A DNA stretch of 64,000 bases from Orientallactaga sibirica (GCA_036365145.1 JAEOAD010000040.1:13456501-13520500), one strand, 5' to 3'. Counted from the stretch's first letter, positions 54,735-63,964 are shown. Program-made: numbers and translations. Notes: generated by a model from the letters alone, not told the origin.

Positions 54735-55760
54735 GCAGCAGCAAATTAGGGGTTGGGGATTTAGCTCAGTGGATGAGCGCTTGCCTAGCAAGCGCAAGGT
54801 CCTGGGTTCGGTCCTCAGCACCAAAAAAAAAAAAAAAAAAAAAAAAACCAAAGTAAATAGTGACACAACAGGGAGTCCTCAGAATGTTTCATTCCTTACC
54901 TTAGGAGTAGCTTGTTAAACACAATAAGCCAAAAGCTACTTCCCAGTTATTCCTTTTGAGAAACAAAATGCAGTTATCTAATTTCTTGGGTCTTATTTCT
55001 AAAATTTCAAATATAAGTAGGATAAAAGTGAGGGTCAGAAACATCAGCAGTGTGTGAGTGTGTGTGTGTGTAGGTTATGAAGAGCTAAAAATCCCATTTA
55101 CAAATAAAATCCAGGTTTTAATAATTAGGTACTGAGGGGCTAGGTAGATAGCTCAATTGGTTACACACCTGCCATGCACACATGAGGAGTGAATTTAGTC
55201 AGACCCCTAAAACCCACTTCAGTGCCCACCTGTAATTGCAGTGCTTGGCAGGCAGACAGGATCCCCAAGTTCCGGGTTCAAGGAAGAGATCCTGACTCAA
55301 TAAATGAAGGTAAAAGCAACTGATGACACCAACATCAACCTGTGGTTTCTACACACATAGCAACACATACAAGTAGGTATGTGCACAGGATTTATGCACT
55401 GAAACCATTTGCTGTTTACTAAATTCTCAGAAAAAACAAGATCCCTATATAACCAGTGGCATGATTCAACAACTCAATGGCACACACCACGCCTCCTGCT
55501 TGATTCTGAACTCCCTGGGGAGAAGCATCCTTACCTGACAAGCACGTCATCAGGGCCAAGGCCAGCATGGCCCCAGCCAGCACAGTCAGGCGGTTATAGC
55601 GCATCGCCATGATGGCCGCTATGAAAAAAGTCTTGTCGCCCAGTTCAGACACAATGATGACGGATATGGCCGCAACGAATGCATGAATAAACCCCAAATT
55701 CGTCTGCACAGCTGGGTCTTCTTTACTGCTATGAATCGGGGCTGCTGGTGTTACTCCTTT
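46094..55760 (-). CDS. TMEM165: TMEM165, Golgi UPF0016 cation exchanger (exons 2-6, first exon outside window)
   Basis: Spliced on the minus strand: 55535-55760, 49531-49706, 48949-49128, 47075-47180, 46094-46170. Phases and AG/GT borders all match. Known role: multi-pass Golgi membrane protein that imports Mn2+ (and Ca2+) in exchange for H+, supplying Mn2+ to glycosyltransferases; human loss causes CDG type IIk. The two UPF0016 signature motifs are intact: ELGDKT in exon 2 and EWGDRS in exon 4. The human disease positions Glu108, Arg126 and Gly304 are conserved (human numbering). The visible part encodes 254 residues plus stop; the human protein is 324 with about 69 in exon 1, which holds the signal peptide and is beyond the right edge. 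Tail-to-tail with CLOCK, as in human. Confidence 0.97.
46537..46702 (-). mobile_element. B1-like SINE (antisense to window, sense to TMEM165)
   Basis: TTTTTCGAGGTAGGGTCTCA to CCACCACACCCGGCT. In TMEM165 intron 5. Confidence 0.92.
46876..47038 (-). mobile_element. B1-like SINE, minus strand
   Basis: TGAGGTAGGTGAGGTCTCAC to GCGCCACCACACCCAGCT; the 3' end is only 37 bases from the TMEM165 exon 5 border. Confidence 0.88.
47075..47180 (-). CDS. TMEM165: TMEM165 exon 5
   Basis: Encodes DPYGVAVGGTVGHCLCTGLA then VIGGRMIAQKISVRT, a membrane helix pair with Gly-rich packing. Identical to the human sequence as far as I recall it. It ends one base into a Val codon. Confidence 0.97.
47181..48948. other. 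TMEM165 intron 4, nothing recognised
   Basis: Open frames of 97-151 codons overlap on both strands at 47399-48256, but with no splice context or family match. I read them as chance. No SINE was seen. Confidence 0.5.
48949..49128 (-). CDS. TMEM165: TMEM165 exon 4, second signature motif
   Basis: Sixty codons: FQRTKLLNGPDVEAGTGTAT, PQKKWLHFISPIFVQALTLT, FLAEWGDRSQLTTIVLAARE. The EWGDRS motif is intact. The loop before it is one residue shorter than human (human NGPGDVETGTSITV) and diverged, as expected for a loop. Confidence 0.97.
49531..49706 (-). CDS. TMEM165: TMEM165 exon 3
   Basis: Encodes LFGYATTVIPRVYTYYVSTA, LFAIFGIRMLREGLKMSPDE and GQEELEEVQAELKKKDEE. This is one membrane helix followed by the charged acidic cytosolic loop. 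Human has STVLF where this has STALF. Donor GAG/GTAAGT. Confidence 0.97.
49936..50130 (+). mobile_element. B2-superfamily-like SINE
   Basis: GAGGCTAGAGAGATGGCC with a shortened box A, GAGGCTTGATTCTCAGGACC, tail AAATAAAAAATAAAC. Confidence 0.85.
51300..51420 (+). mobile_element. B2-superfamily-like SINE, 3' part only
   Basis: CATACGCACAGTTTGC, GGTGGAGGCCCTGGCATGCC and an AAATAAATAAACATAAAA tail. The tRNA-like head is missing. Confidence 0.7.
51509..51626 (-). mobile_element. B1-like SINE nested in the LINE-1
   Basis: TTTTTCGAGGTGGGGTCTCA to GGATTAAAGGTGTGTGCCAC. It lacks the middle GTCTCAGGGTGGCC segment. Flanks ACTTCATCTT and ACTTTATCTT look like target-site duplications. Confidence 0.85.
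51748..51957 (-). mobile_element. B2-superfamily-like SINE nested in the LINE-1
   Basis: TTTTTTTTGAGAGAGACAGA to AGCCATCTCTCCAGCCCC, GCTGAGAGGCTG subfamily. Flanked by AGAGATA on both sides, a likely target-site duplication. Confidence 0.88.
52069..52132 (+). repeat. (AT)n microsatellite in the LINE-1 3' UTR
   Basis: About 32 uninterrupted AT units. The LINE-1 tail normally has a short TATATA at this place, so the repeat probably grew from it. Confidence 0.95.
53765..53905 (-). mobile_element. Old MIR fragment (antisense)
   Basis: CCATGAGGTAGGGAGATAGG, ATCTCCACTCGGCAGATGGG; eroded. Confidence 0.5.
54007..54215 (+). mobile_element. B2-superfamily-like SINE with CA microsatellite tail
   Basis: GAGCTGGAGAGATGGCTCAG, CCAGGTTCAACTCCACATTA; the CT tail is replaced by a TGTGTG/CACACA run. 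Confidence 0.88.
54217..54395 (-). mobile_element. B1-like SINE (antisense) with 26-T tract
   Basis: T run (54220-54245), TTAGAGGTAGGGTCTCACTC to CACCACACCCAGCTC. Confidence 0.9.
54400..54490 (-). mobile_element. B1-like fragment (antisense), centre deleted
   Basis: TAGGTAGGGTTTCACTCTAG joins directly to GGGATTAAAGGCATACACCA. Confidence 0.85.
54523..54735 (+). mobile_element. B1-like SINE plus (AAT)n tail
   Basis: AGCCAGGCATGGTGGCACAT to CCTGGAAAAACC, followed by about 12 AAT triplets (to 54732). Confidence 0.93.
54749..54847 (+). mobile_element. ID SINE, near consensus
   Basis: GGGGTTGGGGATTTAGCTCA, GAGCGCTTGCCTAGCAAGCG, GGTTCGGTCCTCAGCACC, then about 25 A. Box A and box B are intact. It is the rodent ID (BC1-type) element; the only clear copy seen here. 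Confidence 0.93.
55136..55310 (+). mobile_element. Eroded tRNA-type SINE, family unsure
   Basis: GGGGCTAGGTAGATAGCTCA head, then TGTAATTGCAGTGCTTGGCA and a second half ending TCAATAAAT. Looks like a composite (B4-type) rodent SINE, but I am not certain. Confidence 0.45.
55535..55760 (-). CDS. TMEM165: TMEM165 exon 2 (human residues about 70-145)
   Basis: Begins KGVTPAAPIHSSKEDPAVQT, a divergent lumenal linker (human KIFTPAAPVHTNKEDPATQT). It continues NLGFIHAFVAAISVIIVSEL then GDKTFFIAAIMAMRYNRLTV and LAGAMLALALMTCLS. The first signature motif ELGDKT lies at the end of a membrane helix. Donor G/GTAAGG. Confidence 0.97.
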
Positions 55761-56439
55761 CTGAAATTAAAAAAGAAGATGGTTTTGGTGGGGGGGGAGG
55801 GTTGTAAAAAAATCATTACTTATCATTCTTTTATTTTACATGTTAAGAGTTGATTTTTTGTCATGGTTAATACATTAACTATCACATAATTTTGAAAGCC
55901 ATTAGTAATGACAATAACCTTTGATGGTTGCTCCAATGCAGGTCTATACATGAAAAAATTCAGAACAAAGTAGAGAAGTTATGGCCATACACTAAAATCA
56001 CCTCGTTTTCTAAGTATGTGTTAAGATTTAGTTTTAAGCTGTATGTCTTTCAAGTTTACACTAGTAATTTGGGTGGAAGACCTAGTGCTCTCCTGGGCTC
56101 CAGCAAGAGCTGGCTCTAGTTAAGACCGGGGTTGGCACAGGTGGATGTGCAAACGGTCCTACGGTGAAGTCTCAAATACCCTAGACAGTTATGTGGCCTG
56201 AAAGACAAAGCCCTCTTGGTTGCATTAAGATGAAATATGACAAAACTCAGAAAAGGAAGTACGTACTGATTTTAAGGAGTTGCTGAGTAAGTTCTGTAAG
56301 TTCTGAGGCCTGCCCTTCAGTGCCTTGCCTTCAGAAGATCACATGAGATGGAAAGAGTCTAAAACCAGGTTTGGCAGAGGCCATACCCAGCCTGATGTTT
56401 ACATTTTTAAGAGGTTTTAAAAAAATAAAGAAAACAATG

Positions 56440-56655
56440 GGGCCGGCGAAATGGCTTAGCAGTTAAGGCATTGCCTGCGAAGCCTAAGGACCCACGTAAG
56501 CCATCTAGATGCACAGGAGGGCGCATGCACCTGGAGTTAGTTTGCAGTGGCTAGAGGCCCTGGCGTGCCCATTCTCTCTTTCTCTCTATCTGCCTCTTTC
56601 TTTCTCTCTCTCTAATTAATTAATTAAGTAATTAATTAAATATTTTTAAAAAGAA
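56440..56655 (+). mobile_element. B2-superfamily-like SINE
   Basis: GGCCGGCGAAATGGCTTAGC head. Box B is lost by a deletion that joins GGACCC to ACGTAAGCC. AATTAATT-rich tail. Confidence 0.88.
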
Positions 56656-56665
56656 AGAAAACAAT

Positions 56666-56885
56666 GGGTTGGAAAGATGGCGTAGTGGTTAAGGCACTTG
56701 ACCGTGAAGCCTAAGAACTCAAGTTTGACTCCCCAGGACCCACATAAGCCCAGGTGCACAGGGTAGTGCGTGCATGTGGAGTTTGTTTGCAGTGGCTGGA
56801 GGCCCTGGTATGCCCAATCTCTGTCTCTCTCTCTCTTTCTGCCTCTTTCCCTAATAAATAAATTAATTTAAAAAAAAAGAAAGAA
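56666..56885 (+). mobile_element. B2-superfamily-like SINE
   Basis: GGGTTGGAAAGATGGCGTAG, AAGTTTGACTCCCCAGGACC, AATAAATAAATTAATTT tail. Confidence 0.9.
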
Positions 56886-56895
56886 AGAAAACAAG

Positions 56896-57090
56896 GGGTT
56901 GGAGAAATGGCTCAACGGTTAAGGCACATGCCTGCGAAGCCTAAGGACCCAGGTTCGATTCTCCAGGTCCCACATAAGCCAGATGCACATGGTGGCCCAT
57001 GTGTCTGGAGTTTGTTTGCAGTGGCTGAAGGCCCTGGAGCACCCATTCTTACTCTCTGTCTCTAATAAATAAATAAAGAAAAGAAAACAA
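56896..57090 (+). mobile_element. B2-superfamily-like SINE
   Basis: GGGTTGGAGAAATGGCTCAA, CCAGGTTCGATTCTCCAGGT, AATAAATAAATAAAG tail. Confidence 0.92.
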
Positions 57091-57874
57091 AAAGGTTGGG
57101 TGGATAAGAGGGAGAAAAGGAAGAGAGAGAAGGCAGGAGAGCAGCGACAGATCACACAGCAGATACTCTACGCAGCATACATGGATGTGACCTATCAGGT
57201 CTAAAATATTTACTGTGTAACTCATCACCAAGAAGAAGTTTGCTGCCCTAGGCTCTACAGAAAGGAAGGCAGTGTGTGCACTCTAGCAAGAGGGACAGTA
57301 TGCAGGTGAGTGCAGGTGAGTCCATACACTCTATGTGGTCCTGAGAGCAGATCTGAAAAGGTGTCAACAGTTGTCAAGAAAGGCCCCTGAGGCTTCATGT
57401 GCTATGAGAGAAGGTGCTGGTCCCAAAGAAAGGAACCACCACTTCATGAAAAAATGGGTCGCACAATGGTATCATCCAGGGCCAAAGTGTCTCCCAGGGA
57501 CACTGGTTGTCACAATGAAAAGGAATACTGGCATCAGTGAACAGAGCAGAAATGTTCCTACAATGCACAGACAGCCCACAACACAAAGAACTCTGTACAA
57601 AAGATGTCAACAATTTCCAGGCTGAGAAACTTAGGTTAGCGAGATCACTGTCAAAGGTTGCTTTCAGCCCTAAGCGCTTCCTCTGTCTTTAGAGCCTACT
57701 AACAGAAATCCAACAGATCAAAAAACAAAGAAAGCTGAGGGCCTTTAATGTTCTGGACGAGGTAAGAACAGTAGTAGGATGTCTCACAAAAGACCCTGCC
57801 TTTAAAGAGAAAGCATAAATTCTTGGTGTGTATGGCCGTCCTTAACACAAGTCGTAAGCCTGATTTCCAAGATA

Positions 57875-57960
57875 CCAAGTGCACACCTTTAATTCTAGCA
57901 CTCAGGAGGCTGAGGTAGGAAATCACTGAGTTCAACCTTGCTTCAAAAAAACCAAAAGAG
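57875..57960 (+). mobile_element. B1-like fragment
   Basis: TTTAATTCTAGCACTCAGGA and GAAATCACTGAGTTCAACC, A-rich end. Confidence 0.65.
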
Positions 57961-57961
57961 A

Positions 57962-58181
57962 GGGCTAAAGAGATGGCTTAGCAGTTAAGGTGCTTGCCTG
58001 AGAAGCCTAAGGACCCATGTTCGACTATCCAGATCCCACAAAAGCCAGACACATAAAGGTGAGGCAAGTGCAAAGTTGTACATGCCCACTAGGTGGTGCA
58101 AACACCTGGAGTTCAACTGCAATGGTTGAGGCTCTGGAGGGATAATTCTCTCTCTCACTCTCTTTAAGCAAATAAAAATAA
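57962..58181 (+). mobile_element. B2-superfamily-like SINE, CACTAGGTGG subfamily
   Basis: GGGCTAAAGAGATGGCTTAG, AGGTGAGGCAAGTGCAAAGT, CCCACTAGGTGGTGCAAACA. Confidence 0.9.
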
Positions 58182-58182
58182 G

Positions 58183-58400
58183 GCTGGAGAGAGAGCTTAA
58201 CAGTTAAGGCGCATGCCTGCAAAGCCTAAGGACCTAGGTTTGATTCTCCAAGTCCCACATAAGCCAGATGCACATGGTGGCACATGCATCTTGAGTTCAT
58301 TTGCTGTGGCTAGAGGCCCTGGCATGCCCATTCTCTCCCTTCCTCCCTCCCCCCCCCCGTCTCTAATAATAATAAAAATAAAATCTTTTTAAAAAAATTA
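58183..58400 (+). mobile_element. B2-superfamily-like SINE
   Basis: GGCTGGAGAGAGAGCTTAAC, CTAGGTTTGATTCTCCAAGT, tail AATAATAATAAAAATAAA. Confidence 0.9.
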
Positions 58401-58445
58401 AGTAAAAATAAAAATAAATTAAATTAAAAATAAATAAATAAACCA

Positions 58446-58640
58446 AGCCGGGCCTGGTGGCACACGCCTTTAATCCCAGCACATGGGAGGCAGAGGTAGG
58501 AGGATCGCTGTGAGTTCAAGGCCACCCTGAGACTACATAGTGAATTCCAGGTCAGCCTGGGCCAGAATGAGACCCTACCTTGAAAAACCAAAAATAAATA
58601 AATAAACAAACAAACAAACAAACAAACAAACAAACAAACC
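58446..58640 (+). mobile_element. B1-like SINE with (CAAA)n tail
   Basis: AGCCGGGCCTGGTGGCACAC to CCTTGAAAAACC, followed by AAATAAATAAA and about nine CAAA units. Confidence 0.93.
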
Positions 58641-58646
58641 AAAAGA

Positions 58647-58850
58647 GGGCTGGAGAGATGGCTCAGCAGGTATGGCACTTGCCTACAACACCTAATGACC
58701 TGGGTTTGATACCCAGGTACCCACATAAAGCCAGAAGCGGTGCATGCATCTGGAGTTCTTTGCAGTGTCCAGTGGCCCTGGCACACCATTCTCATTCATA
58801 TTAATATTCTCTCTCTCTCTTTCTCTCTCTCCTTGCAAATAAATAACCAA
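58647..58850 (+). mobile_element. B2-superfamily-like SINE
   Basis: GGGCTGGAGAGATGGCTCAG, CTGGGTTTGATACCCAGGTA, CT-rich tail. Confidence 0.9.
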
Positions 58851-58852
58851 GA

Positions 58853-59072
58853 GGGCTGGAGAAAGGACTTAGAGGTTAAGGTGCTTGCTACAAAGCCTAA
58901 GGACCCAGGTTCAACTCCCCAGTACTCATGTAAGCCAGTTGCAGAAGGTGGCGCATGTGTCTGGAGTTCATTTGCAGTGGCTAGAGGCCATGGGGAGCCC
59001 ATTCTCTCACCTATCTGCCTTTTTTCATCTCTCTCTCTCTCTCTCTAATAAATAAATATTTTTAAAAAAAAG
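58853..59072 (+). mobile_element. B2-superfamily-like SINE
   Basis: GGGCTGGAGAAAGGACTTAG, CCAGGTTCAACTCCCCAGTA, tail AATAAATAAATATTTTT. Confidence 0.9.
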
Positions 59073-59339
59073 ATAAATGCAGATCAGAAATGTTTAAGCA
59101 TTACCCAGATTACACCTAGGGGCTAGAAGCTAGGGAAACCCTATACATTCTTAAAACTTTCCTATATAGAGAACACAGAAGAACTCATTGCATAGCTTTT
59201 GCTAGATGAGCTAGTCCTAGGCGGGCAAAAACAAACACTTCAACAACTATACCCACGGGGATTAGAAGTTAAGAAAAATCAGGGTATTGTAAGGATGAAA
59301 GATTTTTTAAATTAAAATATTAGCAGGGTCAGAAAATGA

Positions 59340-59480
59340 TCAGTTAGCATTCGTTATGTACAAGGATCACATCTTTTGTCAAATCCACCTTCATGGTAGC
59401 TTCACATAGTGGGTAAATCCACAGGCTCTGAAAGCCCTGTGGGGCTCACATTCAAAGCACTACCAGTTACTTTATGACTC
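59340..59480 (+). mobile_element. Possible MIR fragment
   Basis: CCACAGGCTCTGAAAGCCCT followed by TTCAAAGCACTACCAGTTAC; eroded. Confidence 0.4.
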
Positions 59481-59506
59481 AAGTTCATCCATAAACTCAG
59501 GGAAAG

Positions 59507-59765
59507 CTTGCGATGTCTTAGCAGTTAAGGTATTTCCTGCAAAGCCTAAGGACCCATGCCCAACTCTCCAGGTCCCACGTAAGCTAGATGCATAAAGTGA
59601 CGCAAGCGTGCAAAGTCGCACGTGCACCTGGAGGTCTACTGCAGTGGCTGGAGGCCCTGATGGGCCAATTCTACTTCTCTCTCTTGCTCTAACATTAAAA
59701 CAAAAAAAAAAAAAGAAGAAGAAGAAGGACTGTTGGGCTTGCCTCAAAAAAAATTAAAAAAAAAA
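59507..59765 (+). mobile_element. B2-superfamily-like SINE with long A-rich tail
   Basis: GATGTCTTAGCAGTTAAGGT (damaged head), AAGTGACGCAAGCGTGCAAA body, then AAGAAGAAG and poly-A tracts. Confidence 0.85.
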
Positions 59766-59789
59766 AAGAAAAAGAAAAAGATTGTTGGC

Positions 59790-60015
59790 TGGAGAAATGG
59801 CTTAGCGGTTAAGGCGTTTGCCTGCGAAGCCAAAGGATCCCGGTTCGATTCTCCAGGACCCACATAAGCCAGATGCACAAAGGGGCACGTGCATCTGGAG
59901 TTCGTTTGCAGTGGCTACAGGCCCTGGCATGCCCATTCTCTCTCTGCCTCTCTTCTATCTCTCTCTCTGCTTGCAAATAAATAAATAAAAATTAAAAAAA
60001 AAAAAGAAAAAGATT
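59790..60015 (+). mobile_element. B2-superfamily-like SINE, near consensus
   Basis: GGCTGGAGAAATGGCTTAGC, CCCGGTTCGATTCTCCAGGA (intact box B), GCATCTGGAGTTCGTTTGCA, tail AAATAAATAAATAAAAATT. One of the cleanest copies in the window. Confidence 0.95.
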
Positions 60016-60828
60016 GTTGTCAAGTTCAAGTGAATGACATCCTCAAGAATGAACCTGGAGCACAGTAAGCACCACACAGCATGGCAGCTGGCTAATCCCC
60101 TGAATCTAACGTCCCCTTGCTGCTTCCCTTGAAGTGGCCATAAGGACCTCTGATACCTAGAACACCAAGGCAAGCCTTTAACTATCCAACACTTCCCCAC
60201 GGCCCAAAATAAGCCTTCCAGAAGAAGCCAGCCACAGCACCTTTTAACAGAAAACACTGCAAGCCACAAAAATGAGACACATGATGTAGTTGTGTATTTT
60301 CTAGTAATAACTTCCTATTCTAAAAAGCAAGAACTGATAAAATTATTTTAATAATACTTTAGCCCCATAAATCCAACCCCTTCCATTTAACTTACCAGTA
60401 ATACTTTGTTTCTGAAATTACTGGTGAGGTGTTCTAGTTTTTCTCTTGCACAGTGTACAGACTGCACTGGGTACGAACGCTTCCCATGTGGCTCATGTCT
60501 GCAGTACTGGGCGGAGCAGCTCAGGAGCAATCACATCTCTGCAACTACAGCCTCAGTCACACAGGACTTCCCTTCCTGCTCTTCATTATTATCCCTACCC
60601 ATCCAGATTCCTTGAGACCCAACTCAGGCAGAACCCCCCTGAGCAAGGTGCTTCCCAAAATTCCAGCCTTTCATGACCTGGACCCTGTGAAGTACAGATG
60701 TATGTACACTGTGTACAACAGTAGTGGCAGGACGTGACAGTAAGAAAGGCTAAGACAGAAACACACAGAAGTTGATCTTTTTTGGATTAGAAACATGTAT
60801 CCACATAGTACTTATAAGAATGAGACAA

Positions 60829-61088
60829 AGGGGCTGGAGAGATGGCTTAGCAGTTATGGCGCCTGCCTCCTAAGCCTAAGAATGCCGGTTCCAATCTCCA
60901 GCGGTTCCAATCTCCAGGTCCCATGTTTAGCCAGATGCAAAGTGACGCATGGGCAAATACCACACTTGACCACAAGGGGGCGCACACATCTGGATTTCGT
61001 TCTCAGCAGCTGAGAGGCTGCTGGCGCGCCCATCTCTTATCTGTCTCCCCCCCTCTGTTTCCTCTGTCTCTTCCCCCCCCAAAAAAGA
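60829..61088 (+). mobile_element. B2-superfamily-like SINE with duplicated box B
   Basis: GGGGCTGGAGAGATGGCTTA head. A 16-bp segment CGGTTCCAATCTCCAG is repeated in tandem (60886-60917), then the GCTGAGAGGCTG body and a C-rich tail. Confidence 0.92.
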
Positions 61089-61512
61089 ATGAGACAAAGT
61101 AAATGTCTGATTAATAATAAACTAAGTAGTCGAACCTTAGAAAAAATTAAGAGCTAAAGGACTAAGAATGTTTAGCACATACTAACACAGAAATCTGTAT
61201 TATACATGAAGTCATTCATATGTATGTGGGGCATGGAGATAGACAGGTATAACAGTCACATGACTGTAAACACAAACACACCCCAAATCTGAAGGAACAA
61301 GTAGTGAGCCTTTATAGGGAAGGAACCAGAATGACTAGAAGTGAGCACACCCTTTTTAAAGAACCAATGTTGCATCGCCTTATAGGCCACACAGTTTCAA
61401 GGTTACAACCCAGCTCTGCTGCTGTAACTTCAGAGCACCTGTGGGTGATAAATGAGTCTGGCTATATTTTAATAAAACTTCACTTAAAAAAAAAAAAAAA
61501 AAAAAAAACAAC

Positions 61513-61712
61513 CAGGGGCTGGAAGGACGGCTTAGTGGTTAAGGCATTTGCTGCAAAGCCAAAGGACCCAGTTTTAATTCCTCAGGACGTTAGCCATATG
61601 CACAAGGGGGCACACGCATCTGGAGTTCATTTGCAGTGGCTAGAGTTCCTGGAGCACCCATTCTCTCCCTCTGTCAAATAAATAAATAAATAAAAATAAA
61701 TATTAAAAAAAA
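61513..61712 (+). mobile_element. B2-superfamily-like SINE
   Basis: GGGGCTGGAAGGACGGCTTA, CCAGTTTTAATTCCTCAGGA, AATAAATAAATAAATAAA tail. A run of A precedes it. Confidence 0.9.
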
Positions 61713-61847
61713 AAACAGGCAGCCAGTGGTAAACTACTTTGCCAACCCCTGAATTAGAAAATTAGAGAAGGAAAAAGATACTTCTCACTGTACATCTTTC
61801 TGTGCCTTCTCGATGTTTGTTATCATGCATTCAAAAGCCCCTTAGGA

Positions 61848-62050
61848 GGGATGGAGAGATGGATTAGTGGTCAAGGCACTTGCCTGAGAGGCCTAAGGAC
61901 CCATGTTCAACACCCCAGAACCCATGTAAGCCAGATGCACATGGTGGTGCATACATCTGGAGTTTGTTTTCAGTGGCTAGAGGCTCTGGTGCATCCATCC
62001 CCCCATATATAAATAAAAACAAAATATAAAAATATTTGTAAAAAAATTAA
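61848..62050 (+). mobile_element. B2-superfamily-like SINE
   Basis: AGGGATGGAGAGATGGATTA, CATGTTCAACACCCCAGAAC, AT-rich tail. Confidence 0.9.
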
Positions 62051-62609
62051 AAAGCCTCTTAACCCAAGCTCTTACTTGAACAATAGAAAGTGCACGGTTC
62101 CGCACTCACTACTAGGAAGTTGGGGAGTTCATGCCTGTGGGGCGACCTTTGACCACTAAGTGGAGTGAGTCATGAGCTGCCTGAGGCTCCATGAACTCCC
62201 ACAGCATTCAGGAATAGTTGCTCATGGAGTGGCTGACTGGAAAATGCAGCCCAGTGCATACATTCCCCCTTTGCTGACCAATCATGAGAAAGAATAAGGA
62301 CATGTTCTGTGCCAGCGGGGGGAGGGGGACGATGACATTGGATGAGTGCAGATAAATTGGCTTCAAACTGAAAATCCTGCATGTTTATGGCCTAACTTAT
62401 GAGCTAAGAGGAAAGGCCTAAGAAATTTTGGAGTATAAAACAAAAACACAATTAAGGCACTTAGTTATTAGGTAATTAATTATTAGGATTATTAATAATC
62501 ACGACCAAACGGGAAATACCTACTCCTAGGCCCATGAGGAAGCGCCTGTCTAAGCGCAGCTCTGAGAGGAAAGGTCAGAGGTCTTGGGGAGGGGAGGGGA
62601 CGGGAGCTG

Positions 62610-62750
62610 GGTGTGGGGGTGGCTCACGCCTGCAATCCAGCACTCAGGAGCCTAAAATAGCATAGCTGTGAATTCAAGACAAGCCTGGGTTACAGAGTGA
62701 GTTCCATGGTCTTCCTAGACTACAGCATGACCCCCAAATTTTAGAAAAGG
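62610..62750 (+). mobile_element. B1-like SINE, diverged
   Basis: GGGTGTGGGGGTGGCTCACG, CAATCCAGCACTCAGGAGCC, AGACAAGCCTGGGTTACAGA. Confidence 0.65.
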
Positions 62751-63251
62751 AAGGAAGAGCTTACACCTAAGGATGGTGGTGAGGGTTTTTGTTTGCTTAG
62801 GTTTTGGGGTTTTTCCCCCCATTTAACTGAGATTAGTGTGGTTTTAGATATGTTCAATCTGAAGTGACAAAAAGCATTTTAAAAGGCTTCTAAAGTCATC
62901 AGATATAGATCATGGAGGTGAGGCTACATCAGACTCAAGGCATGGACTGGGACCCAGCATCCTAAACGAGCTTAGGTATTTGCAAGTAGATGAGATTTCC
63001 AAGGGAAAAGGCAGACATAAAGCTCAAAAACAAGCCATGTTGACTTAAGGCCGAGTTACTCTCTAGAACTGGAAAGAGCACAGGCAGAACTTACAAGCAT
63101 CACTTGTGTGTTCCTGTGGGTCACATGCAACTAGAAACAAGTGCAGATTAACTTTCTGTCTTTCTGTATTCCCAAAACTGAAGAAACCTGTCACCATGTA
63201 AGCAGACTGCAAATAAAAAACAGGAAGTAGGAAAATAAAAATATCTGTCAT

Positions 63252-63405
63252 GCCGGGCGAGGTGGCGCACACCTTTAATCCCAGAACTCAGGAGGCAGAG
63301 GTAGGAGGATCACTGTGAGTTTGAGGCCACCCTGAGACTCCATATTGAATTCCAGGTCAGCCTCAGCTGGAGTGAGACCCTATCCTGAAAAATAAAAAAT
63401 TAAAC
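63252..63405 (+). mobile_element. B1-like SINE
   Basis: GCCGGGCGAGGTGGCGCACA to CCTATCCTGAAAAATAAAAA; well preserved. Confidence 0.94.
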
Positions 63406-63736
63406 AAAAAAGTTACATTCCTGTTTGCGTGCCAAGTATCGTGTGAAACTTTTTGCCTGGGGAGATGCAAACACAGATCTGTCTAAAATTCACCCCAGAC
63501 AATGATCAGTTGACAAATCAAAGCACAACTGCACCAAACCCAGTTTGGGTGAACCAGTGAGTTTACTGGGATCACTTACACATCAGGCGAGGGGTTGTTT
63601 ACAGTGTGGGTGACTCAAAGGCAGCTGCATCACCGAGAAACCCATCCCATGCTCACTCACAAAAACGGCATCTCTGGTCTGAGTCTCCAGCACACTATAC
63701 AAGCAGGAGATTTTATACAACCTTAGGGAGGAGTCT

Positions 63737-63964
63737 TTTTTTTTTTTTTGGAGACAGAAATGGGCGCACCAGCAGTGTCTCAGCTGCTGCGAATGAAATC
63801 CAGATGTGTGCGCCCCCTTGTGGTCAAGTGCAGCATTGCGCCCTTGCATCACTTTGCATCAGGCTAAAGGTGGGACCTGGAGATTGGAACCGCTGAAGAT
63901 TGGAACCAGCGTTCTTAGGCTTAGGAGGCAGGTGCCTTAACCCCTAAACCATCTCTCTAGCCCG
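63737..63964 (-). mobile_element. B2-superfamily-like SINE (antisense), GCTGAGAGGCTG-type relative
   Basis: T run, then GCGCACCAGCAGTGTCTCAG, CCCCTTGTGGTCAAGTGCAG and CTAAACCATCTCTCTAGCCC. One of two copies in TMEM165 introns that are sense to the gene. GGAGGAGTCTTTT occurs on both sides, a clear target-site duplication. Confidence 0.93.

Noticed and set aside
54749..54822. tRNA-Ala gene
   Set aside because: Boxes A and B are present, but the sequence is the rodent ID SINE with a poly-A tail, not a foldable functional tRNA gene.
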